Source: Pocillopora verrucosa
Lineage: Eukaryota; Cnidaria; Anthozoa; Scleractinia; Pocilloporidae
Direction: 5' to 3'
Assembly (NCBI RefSeq): GCF_036669915.1
Contig: NC_089314.1
Coordinates: 29,557,592-29,621,591, forward strand
DNA length: 64,000 nucleotides
Shown: positions 24,830-37,759 of the stretch, one piece after another
Layout: every line of letters begins with the position of its first letter
Numbering within the stretch: the first letter of the stretch is position 1
Notes under the pieces: generated by a model
What the model saw: only the letters and a program-made list of their open reading frames with translations
Told to the model about the DNA's origin: nothing
The model's database searches: none
Made by a program: the position numbers and the translations under genes

Positions 24830-24929
24830 GTTTCGTTTCTCAGTGCATCACTTTATGTACTCTACACGATGAGTACTACTAAGCGAATACTACACACTAA
24901 AGTGTCCGAACTTCAGCGGTCCCAGAAAC
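24830..24929. promoter_or_regulatory. Shared divergent promoter interval, POP4 / USB1
   Basis: Exactly 100 bp separate the inferred start codons of two head-to-head genes. Both 5' UTRs and the core promoters must fit here or overlap into the first exons. No TATA box is obvious. The arrangement fits a bidirectional promoter; transcription starts were not observed. Confidence 0.65.
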
Positions 24930-27900
24930 ATGTCAAAGGATGGCCTGTCTCAGCTACTATCATCGTATGGATCAGATGAATCGGAAAACTCGAGCGACGA
25001 TGCGGAGGAATTGACTGCTGTTAAAAATAAAACAGGATCTCAAAGCATGAAACTTAAACTGGCCAAAACTGAAAAAGGCGGGTGCGAGAATTGTGGCATT
25101 ACTCAAGAAGAAAGGCAAGCTTAATTTAATTTTTTCAGTCCTACAAATTTTTGAAAGTAAGAAGGGGTCCTACATAGAAATGATAAATAATTTTTAGTCA
25201 ACCTCAGCTTTACTATACTTATAGAATGATGGTGACAAATTAATTCTGTTGCAACTCTTAGTGCTTGTGTCAGCCCAGCCAGGTAAGGTTCAAATTCCCT
25301 AAACAACCCCCCCCCCCTTGGGCATCGATGATGGTCAAATGCCAGTGGGTTGCCGGGGGGGGGGGTGAATGTTGAAGCTTCGAATTGATTATTACTGACA
25401 TCATCCTGTTAGTAAATTAGTAATATATAATTATGAACTCAAATGATGAAAGCTTCATGAGAAAATGGTAAACAAAATGATAAAGTGATTGATTAAGATG
25501 GGAGTAGATATTGGTCAGTTTTCCAAATTATTTTGGTATATAATCTGAAACTTAATTATGTATGCATATTTATACCTTTTTCCCATGTGCTTGATGATAC
25601 ATGAAAGTATGCAGAAATTTTTTCCTCACTGAAGTAGAGTAAAAAAGGGATCCTCAATTATTGCACATTAAACCCATGAGACAGGTGTTGTTGTTATTAC
25701 CTTGCCTGAGAAAACTTAATCAGTGTTGCCAGGCTATAAAAAATGCTGCTACTCTCATCATGAAAGACCTGCAATTTGCTGTGTTTTTATGACTCTGTGG
25801 GAAAGGGAAGGTTGTGAAATTGCTCGGAGTAACCTTTGCTCCTTTCTTTTGATATCCCATATAGGAATTTTAATTGAATTTGATATTTTTGCCAGTCAGG
25901 TAATGTTCAGTATAAAGCATCTGAAATATAAACTCACACCTAAACAATATTTGTTTATAACAGAAAGGTTTTGCCATTACCGAAAGAAGTATTGAACATG
26001 TTCAGAGAAGGTAGGAAATTTTTATATCCACAAACATGTTTTATGACATCAATGTTTGGTGACAATGCAAGCATACAATGCACTCCATCAAATTGGCCAA
26101 AGCAATCATTATTCTCACAACAATTGCAAAGCACCCCACAAACATACTATTAGTAGGTGTTTAGCTTACCATTTGATATAATTTTTATCAAGTACAAACC
26201 ATGCTGCTTCTTTGAGATTCATGCACAGGATGTCTATTAGGTAGAATTTGGTTGATGAGGCAGAATATCTGGACCATTTACCTGATTGACAGTGGTTTTA
26301 AACGTGGTCTGCACTCTCATCGATAATGATGTTGGTCATCATAGTGGTCAAAGAGTTGTGGACCTTAGGAGGCCCAGCAGGCCATTCCAAACCACTGTTA
26401 ATTTGTTTTTTTATTGATATCAAATAAAATGACTCTTTCAGAACCTGACCACAATTTGTGACACATTGATATCAGCAGCATCATCTGTACTCTCATCAAC
26501 AACAACAAATTTGCCTTTCAGATTGCAACATTACTGCCAATTGTGGTAAATCACAGGATATGTTGACCTTATTAAAACAAAGACTTCTGACTATTTCCAA
26601 ACACACCAGAGCTACACATATCTTAAGGCATAATAAGTTGTTTTCTACCTCTTCTGTCCTTCATTTTCATGGAAGGACTTTTCTCCTGTGGTAGTGGCTC
26701 AAGTTCGTGTTGCCTCATTCATTTTTTGCAAGAATGTGTCAGTTATGGTTGTAAATAACATAGTAGCTCACAAGAGATTGGTGTGAGGTGGAAGTTTCAA
26801 ATGATCAGATGGAGTATAGACACACCCTCAAACCTTCACATTGCCATAACCCCTTTTTTAAACCCATCAAATTTTTTTAACCAAATTTTCAATGCTTGTG
26901 GGTTGTCAAATTCAAAGTATTCCCTTGTTTTCACCTACACTTGGGCAATGTTTCATTTTTGCTATTAATCATGTTACTTCAGATCCCATCTCAGAAGACG
27001 AATCAGCTAAACACCATGGAAGGATAAGGACATTTTCTCATTTTCCTGGTAACTGGGCTATGCATGTGTTTATTCCTTGTAAGTTCCTCTGAATCAATAC
27101 TTTATTTTAGTTATTATTTTCATATGTCTTCTGCAGGGAAATATATATGCTGTGTCTTTAATTTGAAAGGGGCAGCGTGATTGGCTGCATTTGTGTACTT
27201 TTGTACAACTGGTAACAGGCAGTGAATCCTTTTAACTTAAATGTAGTGGCATATTTAAGTTGAATGGGTAAGGCAGAGAAACAGAAAGATTTATATTCAA
27301 ATACTTTTCTGGTGAAACATGTCAACAAAGTGGTAATTTGTTTACTTTTTGCATTGTGGCTTTTTGCAAGACTTTTTAATATACACAATTATGAATGGTA
27401 AAACATTTTGTGAACAAATTTTTACTGATAATTGATTGTGTTTCACCTGCAAAGTCACAACCAACAGTTATTTTGAGAGCCTTGTGGTATCTGTGGTCGA
27501 AAGTTTGGCCGCTATTATATCAGGCGAAGTTCACCTGACACCATGTAATGAGTTACATGTTAGTGTGTCCAGAACAGTGCCAGTCAGACACTACTGGATT
27601 GAGCCAATTGTACAACAGCTAAAAAATGGCCTCAGTACAGTGCAAAGGTATGGTATAAACTAGAATAGCTTAGTCAAGATGATTACCTCTCATATCTTGA
27701 TGTACTTTTCACGTTTTAAACTCCCCATTTAAAAAGAAGATTTTGTTTGTCCAAACACTTTCTACCATAGTATGAAATACATTTTAAAATACATAATGTT
27801 TTAGCAAGTATATGAAGATAGTGCTAATTTTGATATCAATAGAACCGTACACAGATTGGAACAAATTGTGTCAGTTTATAATAAAAGTAATCATTGTCAA

Positions 27901-30292
27901 TTCTGCCATTCTGCGAAGTGTGCTCAATAAGGCCATCTCTTTGACCATGATTTGCTCAAGGAGAAATAAAAAGAAATACAGCCCAGGCACAGCAACCTTT
28001 TAGAGTGCAGTATTGTAAATTTGCACTTGCCTATACAAGAATCAGTGCTTGTGCTTGTATTGGTAAAGAAAATTATATGCATGATACCACTGTAATGTAA
28101 ATACCTTAGGGAGTTGCCCGTGGTATAATGAACCCTAATCGATCAATTATAGCATATGAAAATTCCATTTTGTGTTATGTTTTAGTTTTAGGTCTACCTT
28201 GCAGTGCCCTGAATTCTATACAAATGATGAAAAAACAAGGTAATGTACAAAATGTCATCTCTAATCAAAACTGTTTTACCTGAAGATGAACTCATGTAGT
28301 TAACTAATTGATGTACTTAACACTGCTTGTGACAAGTATTCCCCAGCATATCAACTGCACCCTTGAAGGGAACATGCAATTCAATGGCTTAGATAATTCT
28401 TAGCATTAAAATGATTTTCTTGCAGTCTTGACAGCTGTAGCTCAGTGATGCGTTAACAACCTCACATTCTGTGGTTAATTTCAGATCATTTTTAGCATTG
28501 AAAGTAGTTGCAGGACATAAAAAGGTAATGAAGTACTTTATTCATAATTAATTTGAATGGAAACAGACACAAAGAAACCCAGTCAGAGTAATCAAATCGT
28601 TTGAAAAATTCAACTAACCTTTAACATGAAAATGGCAAAGTCATCTTAGCAGGGGGGGGGGGGAGGTGATAGCAAGTTAGACAGGTTGGGTAACACTGTC
28701 AGGTGGGACAGCCTTTTCTTGTATTAACACTTTGGCTTGCCTGGCAGGGGACAAGACAACTCAACCTGGGAACAATTGTTGACAGGCCAAAAGAAAAGCT
28801 TTATTTTCTTAATATATCAAAATAAACCTGTTACTTTTTATGGTGTTGACTTTACATTCTAATGCACATATATATAGACAAACTGAGATTAAAATACACC
28901 TTGAAGGTAGAAAGAGTGAAATGCTGCAAATAGTCTATTATGTTGTCTCAGAGAGGTTCATGCAGATGATTGAATTGCTTAATATATATGTATATGTGTT
29001 TGAAGGACTGCAATAGAACTAATTTGTTATTTACTTAGAATTGATTGTTTTGACTTACCAGGAAATGTACCATCTTTGTTATAATCCTATTTACTTTTAT
29101 AGCTTTTAATAAGCCATTGCCTTGTAAAGGAAAGGAAACATTAGCGCTAAACAACTCTTACTTTTTAGCTGAAAGAGATCGTTGCCATAGTAGATGATAT
29201 CTTGGAAGAATTTTCTCTTCCAGCATTCTACAAGGTATTTCATTTACTAGTCAACTTGGTAGAGATTGATGTGATATGTTTTGGTGATTTTGAAGGCTTA
29301 TTTATTGAAATTGGCTTTTTCTTGACATTTTTCAAATTAATGTAATATTGAATGTGGAATCAACATTGGTTTAATGAAAGTTATTCAACAGGATTTCTCT
29401 GTGTAAGTTCAGTTTTTGGTTTGTTTTTGGTCTTCTTTTGTGTGCTCTTGTTTGTGAAGCACTTCACTTGATAACACGTGTTTTTGGTTCTGTTTTATCA
29501 GTTGAATACTACCTAAGCTTATCAAATGAATCCATTTGTAGGATCCATCATTTCATCTAAGTATTGCATGGCTGCTTGGAGACATCAGCTCTGAAAGGAC
29601 AGAAGAAATTCAAACCAAACTCCAGGTAAACATAAGCCACTGATTACTTGCATAACAGTTGCAACACCAATTATTTTTTGTGATAGTGAAAACTAAAGAT
29701 TCCTAACAAACTGTAACACTTATGGCCAGTTATTTGCACAAGGTCTAACCTAAACCATGGTTTGATGCAATCAGTGGGTTTCAGGCTTTTCCTATAAGAG
29801 GGTTGATTTAATAAATTAAAAGTCTTTCCACTGTTAGCTTTTGGCCCTCTTTACACTGTTCACAAAAACAAACGTTCAGAAAAAAGGTTCAGCTACATTG
29901 AGGATTGTTTAGTACAGGGTTTTGTGAAACAACCGCTAAATTAACTTTGTTTAAGCACCAGCATACTTTTCAGTCATGCACTTTTATTGTTGTAATAGAT
30001 CACAATAAGGAAAAAAAGGAAGAAAAAGAATAGAAAGATAATTGAGAAACAGGAAAACTTTGATGTAGCTTGCTGTTGGTAACACCCAGTGTACAGCAGT
30101 TATTAGATCCCAGTTGTGGTGGAGTCCTGTTGTCACATTTCACACTGCTTCTATTCACTGTTCCCTCCGTAGGATATTTTGGATGCTTGCATTTGTGAAA
30201 AAGAAGTTGCCAGGTCATTGGTATTGGAAGTAAAAGAAGTACACTGTAACATAGGAAATAAACATTTTGTTTTTCCGTTGGATGCCACGTGA
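24930..30292 (+). CDS. USB1: U6 snRNA 3'-end phosphodiesterase USB1
   Basis: USB1 is a 2H-superfamily 3'-5' RNA exonuclease. It trims the oligo-U tail of U6 snRNA and leaves a terminal phosphate that stabilises it. Nine exons are in phase and encode 294 aa (human 265): 24930-25114, 25964-26010, 26983-27078, 27455-27647, 28186-28239, 28485-28524, 29169-29234, 29542-29625 and 30173-30292. Both catalytic HxS motifs are present: HVSVSRT (His at about residue 144) and [10 protein letters not shown] (His at about 232). Other family stretches are [37 protein letters not shown] and SLPAFYKDPSF. The N-terminal 60 residues are acidic and Ser-rich, as is common in the family. Intron 1 appears to begin with GC (AAG/GCAAGC); both the reading frame and the family match require this. 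The gene is head-to-head with POP4, and CFAP20 follows on the same strand. Confidence 0.95.
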
Positions 30293-32568
30293 TAAGAACA
30301 AGTAAGGACTAGGGATCAAGATCACAAAGAAAAATCTGCTGTTGACAATAGGAGGAGTCTAAAGCAGCAACTCGCATTGTTTTTTTTTTTGTAGGAAAGA
30401 TAGACAACTTTCTGGCTTGAGAGTGGCTGGTTAGTAAGCCATCTTAGATTGTTATGAAATGCAGACTCCAACTTTTCTCTAGTTTAGGTCTTTGCAACAA
30501 TACATGTGGTCCAGAGAGACAAAAAAAAGAACATTTGAGTCATAAGCCTTTCTAAAGTGTAAAAGAGATAAAAGAATATTAATTAGAAAAAATACAAAAG
30601 AGGAAAATGATCAAATTTCCTTATTGTGCTGATGCACTTACTTTCATAATATTTGCAAAAATAATAATCAGATGTCCTTAAGAAGTGAGAAAGAACCTTT
30701 TAGTGGAAGTGTTGTGAAAATTTGACTGCCAGGCATTTAGACTATTTGAGACCAGGCCAGGCTGCCAGCATTTGGCCTCAGCAGTTATTATTGGTTTTCT
30801 GTTTTTCCTTTATGCTTTACCACCATAGTTTCTCTTATTCTCTCTTATTTCTTACCACGCAACACACTAGTCACCTCCACTGCAATGAATAGTGGTTTTA
30901 AGATTGTTATTATTTCATTCAAAAGAAATGCATCCTGCACCCTCAGACAAACTTACTCACCCCCCCTCCCCCCTCCCTGCCCCCCCCCTGCCGAAAAACT
31001 CTGCACAATGGTTCAGTGGTGAACTGGGGCATAAGATATAATAGAAGTTATCAGAGTTGCAGGTTACTCAAGTAGGATTTGGAGCTGGTGGTCTAGGAAT
31101 TACTCTACAATCTGAAAGCATTGTGTTAATAAACAAAGCTCATGGATTAAACTCCTGTCCAGACTAGAGTTTTGTGTCAGGCTTCATTTTTACTGTTGCT
31201 TCAATAGCATTCATTTACAGAAAATACCGTAATAGAATGCCTAGAAGGTTGAGAAGGGAGGGTGCTTTTTTATTTGTCTTTTGTCTCCAAATTCCTTTTG
31301 TACCTCACAGTCATGGGAACTGAATTAAGAGGCTTATTTCTTCTTTACATAGTACGGTTACCCAGACTACTATAAATTTGGTTTTCCATACTGCATGTTT
31401 GAGATTCTCATTGTGCAAAGTCCTCAAAAATTGTTATCCATTATCAATCTGTACCCCTTCCTTCGACTATTGAAGGCCTGGGATTTCTGAGGGGGAGGGG
31501 GGATAAAAATCATATTTCCCAGAGGAGTCAATCTATAACAGAGGGGCAAAGGCCAAGCCTCTAAGGGGTTGCAGGGGCTTGCTCTTTTAAAAATGTTTTG
31601 AAATTAGACTCTCAGAAATGCATTTTCTAGCTTTCTGAGATGGAAATGTATCATTTTGCAAGGTAATTCTGCTGACAAAAATTGTGCCTGGATAGTTGAC
31701 AATGCTGTCACCAACATAACCTACAGGCACAAAGTGAATGCGACAAGTAATATGCAATTATAACATAATATGCAATTAAGCTGAATATTTTTTAATTATA
31801 TACATACATATATATGAACAGTATCATGGATGCTGTTAAGGGTTGTCTATTCAGGCAATGGGCTATGAAAAGCCCAATGACCCCAATACATGTGGCAGTG
31901 GCACTGGGATTGAGTCCTTGACACTAGTCGCAAAGAGCAGACATTCTACACCTTTAGAGTGGAAATAGGATTTTGTGCCAAAGGTGTGAGCCTCTTGGGG
32001 GGTCTAGGGGCATGCCCCTCCCCCCAGGAAATTTTCAAATTTAGTTTCTCTCAAGTGGCATTTCCTGCATTTTGGCATCATATTTTTGGTATTATACAAG
32101 GTCATTGTCCTTATCACAGATATCTTTGAGCTTTTCTTTGCTGTTGTCAATCCATCTTTTCAGAATCAAAAAGGGAGATTTCTTTTACTACTTTTAAATG
32201 GCCACTTTGAAAGATCGTGAATAACTGTAAACTTACTGTCCACAAGGCATAAATGCATTCAGTGGGGAGCCACAAAAAACGGATCGCAAAAATACTTCTA
32301 AGATAAGCAATTTTTCTTTGTTATCGGAATTTTATGATTAATCTGGAGAACCTGATAAAATAGGGAGAGCGTGAGGCAACACGTCAAATCGGGAGACTCT
32401 CGACCACATCGGGAGGGTTAGAATGTCTGCTATTGATAATGATGATGATGATGATGATAAAGGTCGCTAGCATAAAATTAATTTACAAACAATTTTTGGT
32501 CACTTGATAATTTACATGAAAGGCTCTTATTACTCACGGTTAGTTAACCGTGAACATGATTTCCCGGC

Positions 32569-32706
32569 TAAACTTCAGAATACCCCGCAACTTTGGTCCG
32601 CATCACTTACATGTGTCGGGAGGCTTTGAAGATCGAGGCATAACACAATAGACGCTATTCTTATTCAATGACATGTAAATGAGTTGCGGGGTATTCTGAA
32701 GTTTCT
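32569..32706. repeat. Hairpin-forming inverted repeat
   Basis: The arm AACTTCAGAATACCCCGCAA, starting near 32569, has an exact complement ending near 32704 (TTGCGGGGTATTCTGAAGTT). Inside the arms, TCACTTACATGT and ACATGTAAATGA continue the pairing. About 135 bp in all, non-coding. It could be a miniature foldback element. Confidence 0.6.
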
Positions 32707-32833
32707 CCGATTTCCCTTCTCAATATCTCTTTTGTAAAACACTTTACGACTTTCTAAAGCTTTCCCTCCCTAAACACAATCCTGGTAGACGTTTTGGGGA
32801 TTACTTTGACTTTCAGCAGCGATTTTTCTGCCT

Positions 32834-33028
32834 TCACCAAGCAATTTTGTAAGTCCAAGAAGGGTCAACATTGGACTTCATGTTAGCATCCCAAGTGGGG
32901 ATACCCAAACGCCAATGACTTGCTTCGCTGACATATTTTCTAGATCTGAATTTGGATCTTCTTTTTGGTCTAAGGCTTCTCATTTTTCGATTTGATAGTA
33001 ATTCCAGCAGAAACACCTTCACACTCAA
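32834..33028 (-). CDS. Unrecognised Arg/Lys-rich open frame, possible exon or relic
   Basis: A 64-codon frame on the minus strand reads through KRRSKFRSRKYVSEASHWRL and ends IAW-stop. It has no ATG at its left boundary. The sequence just upstream (GATCTGTATAG) could be a splice acceptor, so it might be a terminal exon. The basic Ser/Arg stretch followed by WRLGIPTWD looks less random than most short frames here, but I recognise no family. It may equally be part of a dispersed repeat or chance. It is divergent from CFAP20, about 265 bp away. Confidence 0.2.
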   Translation of the reverse strand: MSVKVFLLELLSNRKMRSLRPKRRSKFRSRKYVSEASHWRLGIPTWDANMKSNVDPSWTYKIAW

Positions 33029-33293
33029 CTATACAGATCAACCTTTAAAGCTTCGTAACTACATGGTTCTCTAGGGTGAGTAGCGTGAGTCTTCTTTTGT
33101 TACTTGGAAGCGAGGTAAACATCCCTCGCGCGTCGCTCAGTCTCCATAGTAACTGAACTGCCGCGCATGAACAAACAAACAGACCTTGTGCTTAACGACA
33201 ACCACTGTTCACTTGAGCCACAACACGCTAGTTACGGTCGTGCCGAAGAAAGCAGAGGCTTTGATTTATAAAAAATTGTTACCATAAGAAGGC

Positions 33294-36227
33294 ATGTTTA
33301 AGAATACGTTTCAGTCAGGATTCCTATCCATATTATATAGCATTGGCAGCAAGCCTTTGCAAATCTGGGACAAGAAAGTAAGCAGACTTGTGGCATTGAG
33401 TAAGCGTACTAATGCTCTGTGAGAGAGTTTTCCAATGTACTTAGCTTAATTTCTGTAATTTCGACCTTTCAGGTTAGAAATGGACATATAAAGAGAATAA
33501 CTGATAACGACATTCAGTCACTTGTTTTGGAGGTCGTCGGAACAAACGTCAGGTATGAGTTTTATCTTCAAAATGATTCAAAAGTTGTTGAAACCCTTTC
33601 ATCGATCGTAAAGATCAGCGGTGAATTAGGGGGTAATTTTATAGTAAGCCTATCCGTAAAGAAGAACATTATGATATGTTCATTCTTATTTATATTTTGG
33701 AAATAATTACATGGTGCTACTGCGGTAAATCTTCGTCTTACTCCGTTCTAAAATGAACTCGTTTTTTCTCCCACTCCAGTACAACTTATATCACATGTCC
33801 CGCTGACCCAAAGAAGACTCTTGGAATCAAGCTACCATTCCTTGTGATGATCATTAAAAATTTGAAAAAATACTTCACGTTTGAAGTTCAGGTAAATGTG
33901 ATAGTTTTCAACTCTGTATTTTTAAGTTTGACAGAATTGAAACATTTGATAGTTTTAAACAATCTCATTTCGCAAATTCAATTCATTTGTTGACACTTCC
34001 TGTAGGTCCTGGACGACAAGAATGTTAAAAGACGATTCCGCGCTTCTAACTACCAATCAACCACGCGAGTGAAACCATTCATTTGTACGATGCCCATGAG
34101 GCTTGATGACGGATGGAATCAAATCCAGGTAGAATGTTGCTAAAGTAGTGATTGCAATATGTTGTTGCTACGCCTCAGTTGTTTCCTCTATGAGGTTGCA
34201 AACTCGCATCAACTCTAGTTTCTTGTTTGTTATTCTTTGCGCATTGGTGTAAGGTTTAAAAGATACATTTGTGGCTCTTATGTACTGGGAGAGGATATCC
34301 AACATTATGTGAATGTAACCAATTATATATATATATTTATTTGTCAAGTTATTAGTCTCAGATTTTGCATTGCTGATGTTCTGATGGGTTTCCTCAGTCT
34401 TAGTTACCAGCCCGTATAATGTTTCACCTTTTATGGAAATTAATCCCCCAAGTGTTACAAAGCATAATTAGTTAAAAAAAAGAAATTTAAAAAAAAGAAA
34501 TAGAAGTAATACTAGTCAGTGCCATTTGGGGAATAATGATAAAAGCCACAAAGTGCCATGCAACACTATTTAATGTTGCATATCTTTGAAGTTTCACATT
34601 AAAATCTTGAAAAAGTGCACTTGACAAAGATTTTGCTGCCTAGAATGAGGATGACCCACAAATTTGGCTGGTACAAGGATTACGCATGAGCCGAGGGTCT
34701 GTTTCTGAAATTTATTTGCTCTTGCTTTCAATTAATAAATATGCATCAGCAGCCATAATATTGACCTCCTCTGGTTGCTACCTCATAAGGAAGTATTTGT
34801 TAATGTGCACAATGTGTGTGGGTAGGGTTGAAATTTTTTAAACTAGGAAATAATATTTGTCTCAGTAAGTTCATAGATGTACACTAAGGGCACTGAGTTT
34901 AGTTCAGCATATTCAAAGGGGCATCATTCTTTGCTGTTCTACTGAACATGTGATGGTTGGTAAAGTGGAAGACAAAGATGGAAAATAAGTACTCTTAAAT
35001 CAATGCCAACATCAATGTCTGGCCTTAACATGTTACTCAAACATGTCCCAGAATGCAAGAAATTACATCTCAGAGAGTCTCAAATTTCAAATTTTTTGGG
35101 AGAGCATGTGGACCCAGACCCCCTGGAAGTGATTGTGGCTTTGTAACATGCCAGGCTTGCTATGCAAGAATTTGTTAATTCAGCTGCCCACTCAGTTTAG
35201 ATCATGCATCTAGAAAATTTACTGATTACAACCTCACATGTGGCCTTTATTTAATAAAAAATAAAATAAGTGCTTCTCGTGTCTCATTTTTACTTTTGAA
35301 GAAGCACTCCAGTCCTCAATTGGAGGAATGATTGTATGTAATTGAGCGTGTTATTTTGTGTTATTTTATAATGTCTAATAACATCGCTTAGAGTATTTTT
35401 TCCACAGTTTAATCTTTCAGATTTTACAAGACGGGCTTATGGTACAAATTACATTGAAACACTTCGAGTTCAGGTATTAGCCTTAGATAGATAAGAGACA
35501 AATGCATTTCCTGTCATTTTAATTTTATCCTTTAAACCCAGTGGAATCTATCTTGGTAGAAAAACTTTGAGAAAAGGGAATGTAGTTCAATGATTTGCTA
35601 TTGTATATTTAATTATTTGGCTTCTTTATTTTTAGAGACCTCAAATAAAGTGTTTAACTCCTTGCAATTTAAAATAAATCTATAGCCAACCTTCTGTGTC
35701 ACCAAATGTACCAGCCAGTTCAATTTTTTTAATCACTCTCATGGTGTCCAATTTGCAAAAAAAACCCTAAACTGACAATCATTAGGTGTATATTTTCTGT
35801 ATTTTACTTCTATAATTGTTATTATTTTCACAATATGGACACGGTGAACCTAACATTCAATTTACACATCTGACATTTAATTAAATTTTCTTTCATACCT
35901 GGCAATATACTCATCACTTACTATAGACAATACTGTTTTTACATTGAGTACAATATTTAAAGAGTTAAGGTACATACTTCCTCTTGATGAACGTTGGCAG
36001 GGCATGGACTATTTTTTTTTCCTCCAGTGTCATCAATTCCTCAGCCTTTTCTAGTTTTTTTAGATAATGTCAAGCTCATTTCACTTTTTTATGTCTTCTA
36101 TGTGAATGCATAACTGCAGATCCATGCCAACTGCAGGATAAGACGAGTTTACTTTTCCGACCGCTTGTACTCAGAAGATGAACTACCAGCAGAATTCAAG
36201 CTTTACTTACCAGTGCAAAAAAAATAA
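33294..36227 (+). CDS. CFAP20: Cilia- and flagella-associated protein 20
   Basis: CFAP20 is a small DUF667 protein of the axonemal doublet inner junction, needed for cilium stability and motility. Six exons are in phase and encode 190 aa (human 193): 33294-33377, 33473-33552, 33780-33891, 34006-34128, 35408-35473 and 36120-36227. The product is almost identical to the human protein throughout, for example [59 protein letters not shown] and [17 protein letters not shown]. It ends QKK-stop, slightly shorter than human. A donor-like site (CCAAG/GTAAATC) lies just after the stop and an acceptor-like site precedes about 36757, so an intron in the 3' UTR is likely. A possible polyadenylation signal (AATAAA) is near 37096. 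The neighbour upstream is USB1; FEN1 converges from the right. Confidence 0.97.
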
Positions 36228-37759
36228 AACCAAGGTAAATCTAGGTATATGACTTTGTATAGATTTTTAGTCTAAAGCTTAAGTAAGATGATTTCTTATT
36301 ATTGAATTGTGTGTTGGGTGACTGTGCATGGTTTCCACTCAAATGGTGCACACACATTAAATCAAAGCGACACCTTTTGTCATTGACAAAGGGCTGCTAG
36401 TGTTGTAAACTTTACTATCAATCCCCAAATAGGAAAGCTGTGGTTCTCTTTTTGTGATATGTATTTCTTCATCATATATTATAATTTGGCTGGAATTCAA
36501 GGCCAATGTTGAGGAAATTGAATTAATTAATTGGTGGAGTCATACCAAACCTAAAAGTCTGTGCTGAATTAAACATGTTTTTAAGTTAAGAGTTAACAGG
36601 AAATTATTAATTAAAAATGTATTCCTCAAGTACAGGCTGTCTGTGCTGTTGAGTCAGTTATGAACCCTCAGTGACCATTGTGTAGCCACAACTAACAAAT
36701 TATTTTCATCAACCACAGTTTTTACTTATTTGACATATGACTTTTATTCTTGCAGGCTTAAACCTGACTGATGGATTTGGGGGTTTTGGGGAGGAAAAAT
36801 TTTTGGATTTGTTGCTGAAACAGCCTGTAATTGCTATTATTCTTCAATTAAGCTTTCATTTGCCTTTAAAAAGGGACATATTCTTGACAAATCAGTTTCT
36901 AAGAGTATTCTGGAGCTTTGTTTTAGGCTTATGATTCAATAGTCTTGAAGAGCATCTTTTGTTACTAAGAGTAAATAACTCTAACAATCAGTCGAGTTGT
37001 CTGAAAATTGGATATTTTTGGCTGTACTGTTTACTCCAACACTGATCACTCCACTCATTGTTATCATTGTAAGTATATAATTGTAAAAAAGAAAATAAAT
37101 TTACAGTGTATAATCACAATTGGATCTATTTGAGTGGTTGTAAGTATTTTTTAAAGTTTCTAATTTGCTGCGTTTTAAAGAAAAATCTGGGGACAAAACT
37201 TTTCTCCAGACTTGTGTCGTGTTTATGAGTTCATCATCTGGTCTTCGGAAAACTCCTCACCATATCTTTTAACCAAGTACAGTGATCTATTATTTTAATT
37301 GTATTTTTCGAAACAAACATTGGTAGGGAACCTTTATGGAAAGTTTAAAAAAGAATTTTCAATAGCTTTTTTTATCTGAGGAATCACAATAATGGTGATT
37401 TAGACCAATGGAAATAGGAACTCCTAATGATAACCCTTTCCCTGGGGCTGTAACGATGAAATACAAAGGATACTGTACATGTTAATTTCGACAAATCTTT
37501 CCCTTAGAAATATGGCATTTTATTCATCTCTGATAATATGTATGATAAAATTCGGCCCACTTAAAAAAATATGAAGCAACTACAACAAATTTATATCCTT
37601 CTTTATTCCCCGTGTAATAGTTTCTTAGGACAGTGTCTACAAGGCATTAAGAGATCCAAGTAAAGCAAACCCATCTTTCTCAATTTGACTTGTTTCAATA
37701 TGCTGGTGACTGATGCACCAGTACAACAAAAGAAATACAGCCTGAACGAAATGTTTTAA
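36228..37759. other. CFAP20 3' UTR and convergent intergenic DNA
   Basis: The left part probably carries CFAP20 3' UTR, with a likely intron from about 36234 to 36756 and an AATAAA near 37096. The remainder is AT-rich without a supported gene. The open frame 36737-36934 begins inside the presumed UTR exon and shows no domain. Confidence 0.45.

Larger units (their letters stand above)
30293..33293. other. Intergenic region USB1-CFAP20
   Basis: USB1 3' UTR sequence presumably fills the left end. No gene is firmly supported. The region holds a C-rich run (about 30959-30990), a short GAT microsatellite (about 32439-32458), the palindrome TCACGGTTAGTTAACCGTGA (about 32537-32556) and a larger hairpin (32569-32706). 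It also has G/C-run-bearing sequence (31480-32040) that resembles dispersed repeat. A small minus-strand open frame at 32834-33028 is listed separately. Confidence 0.5.
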
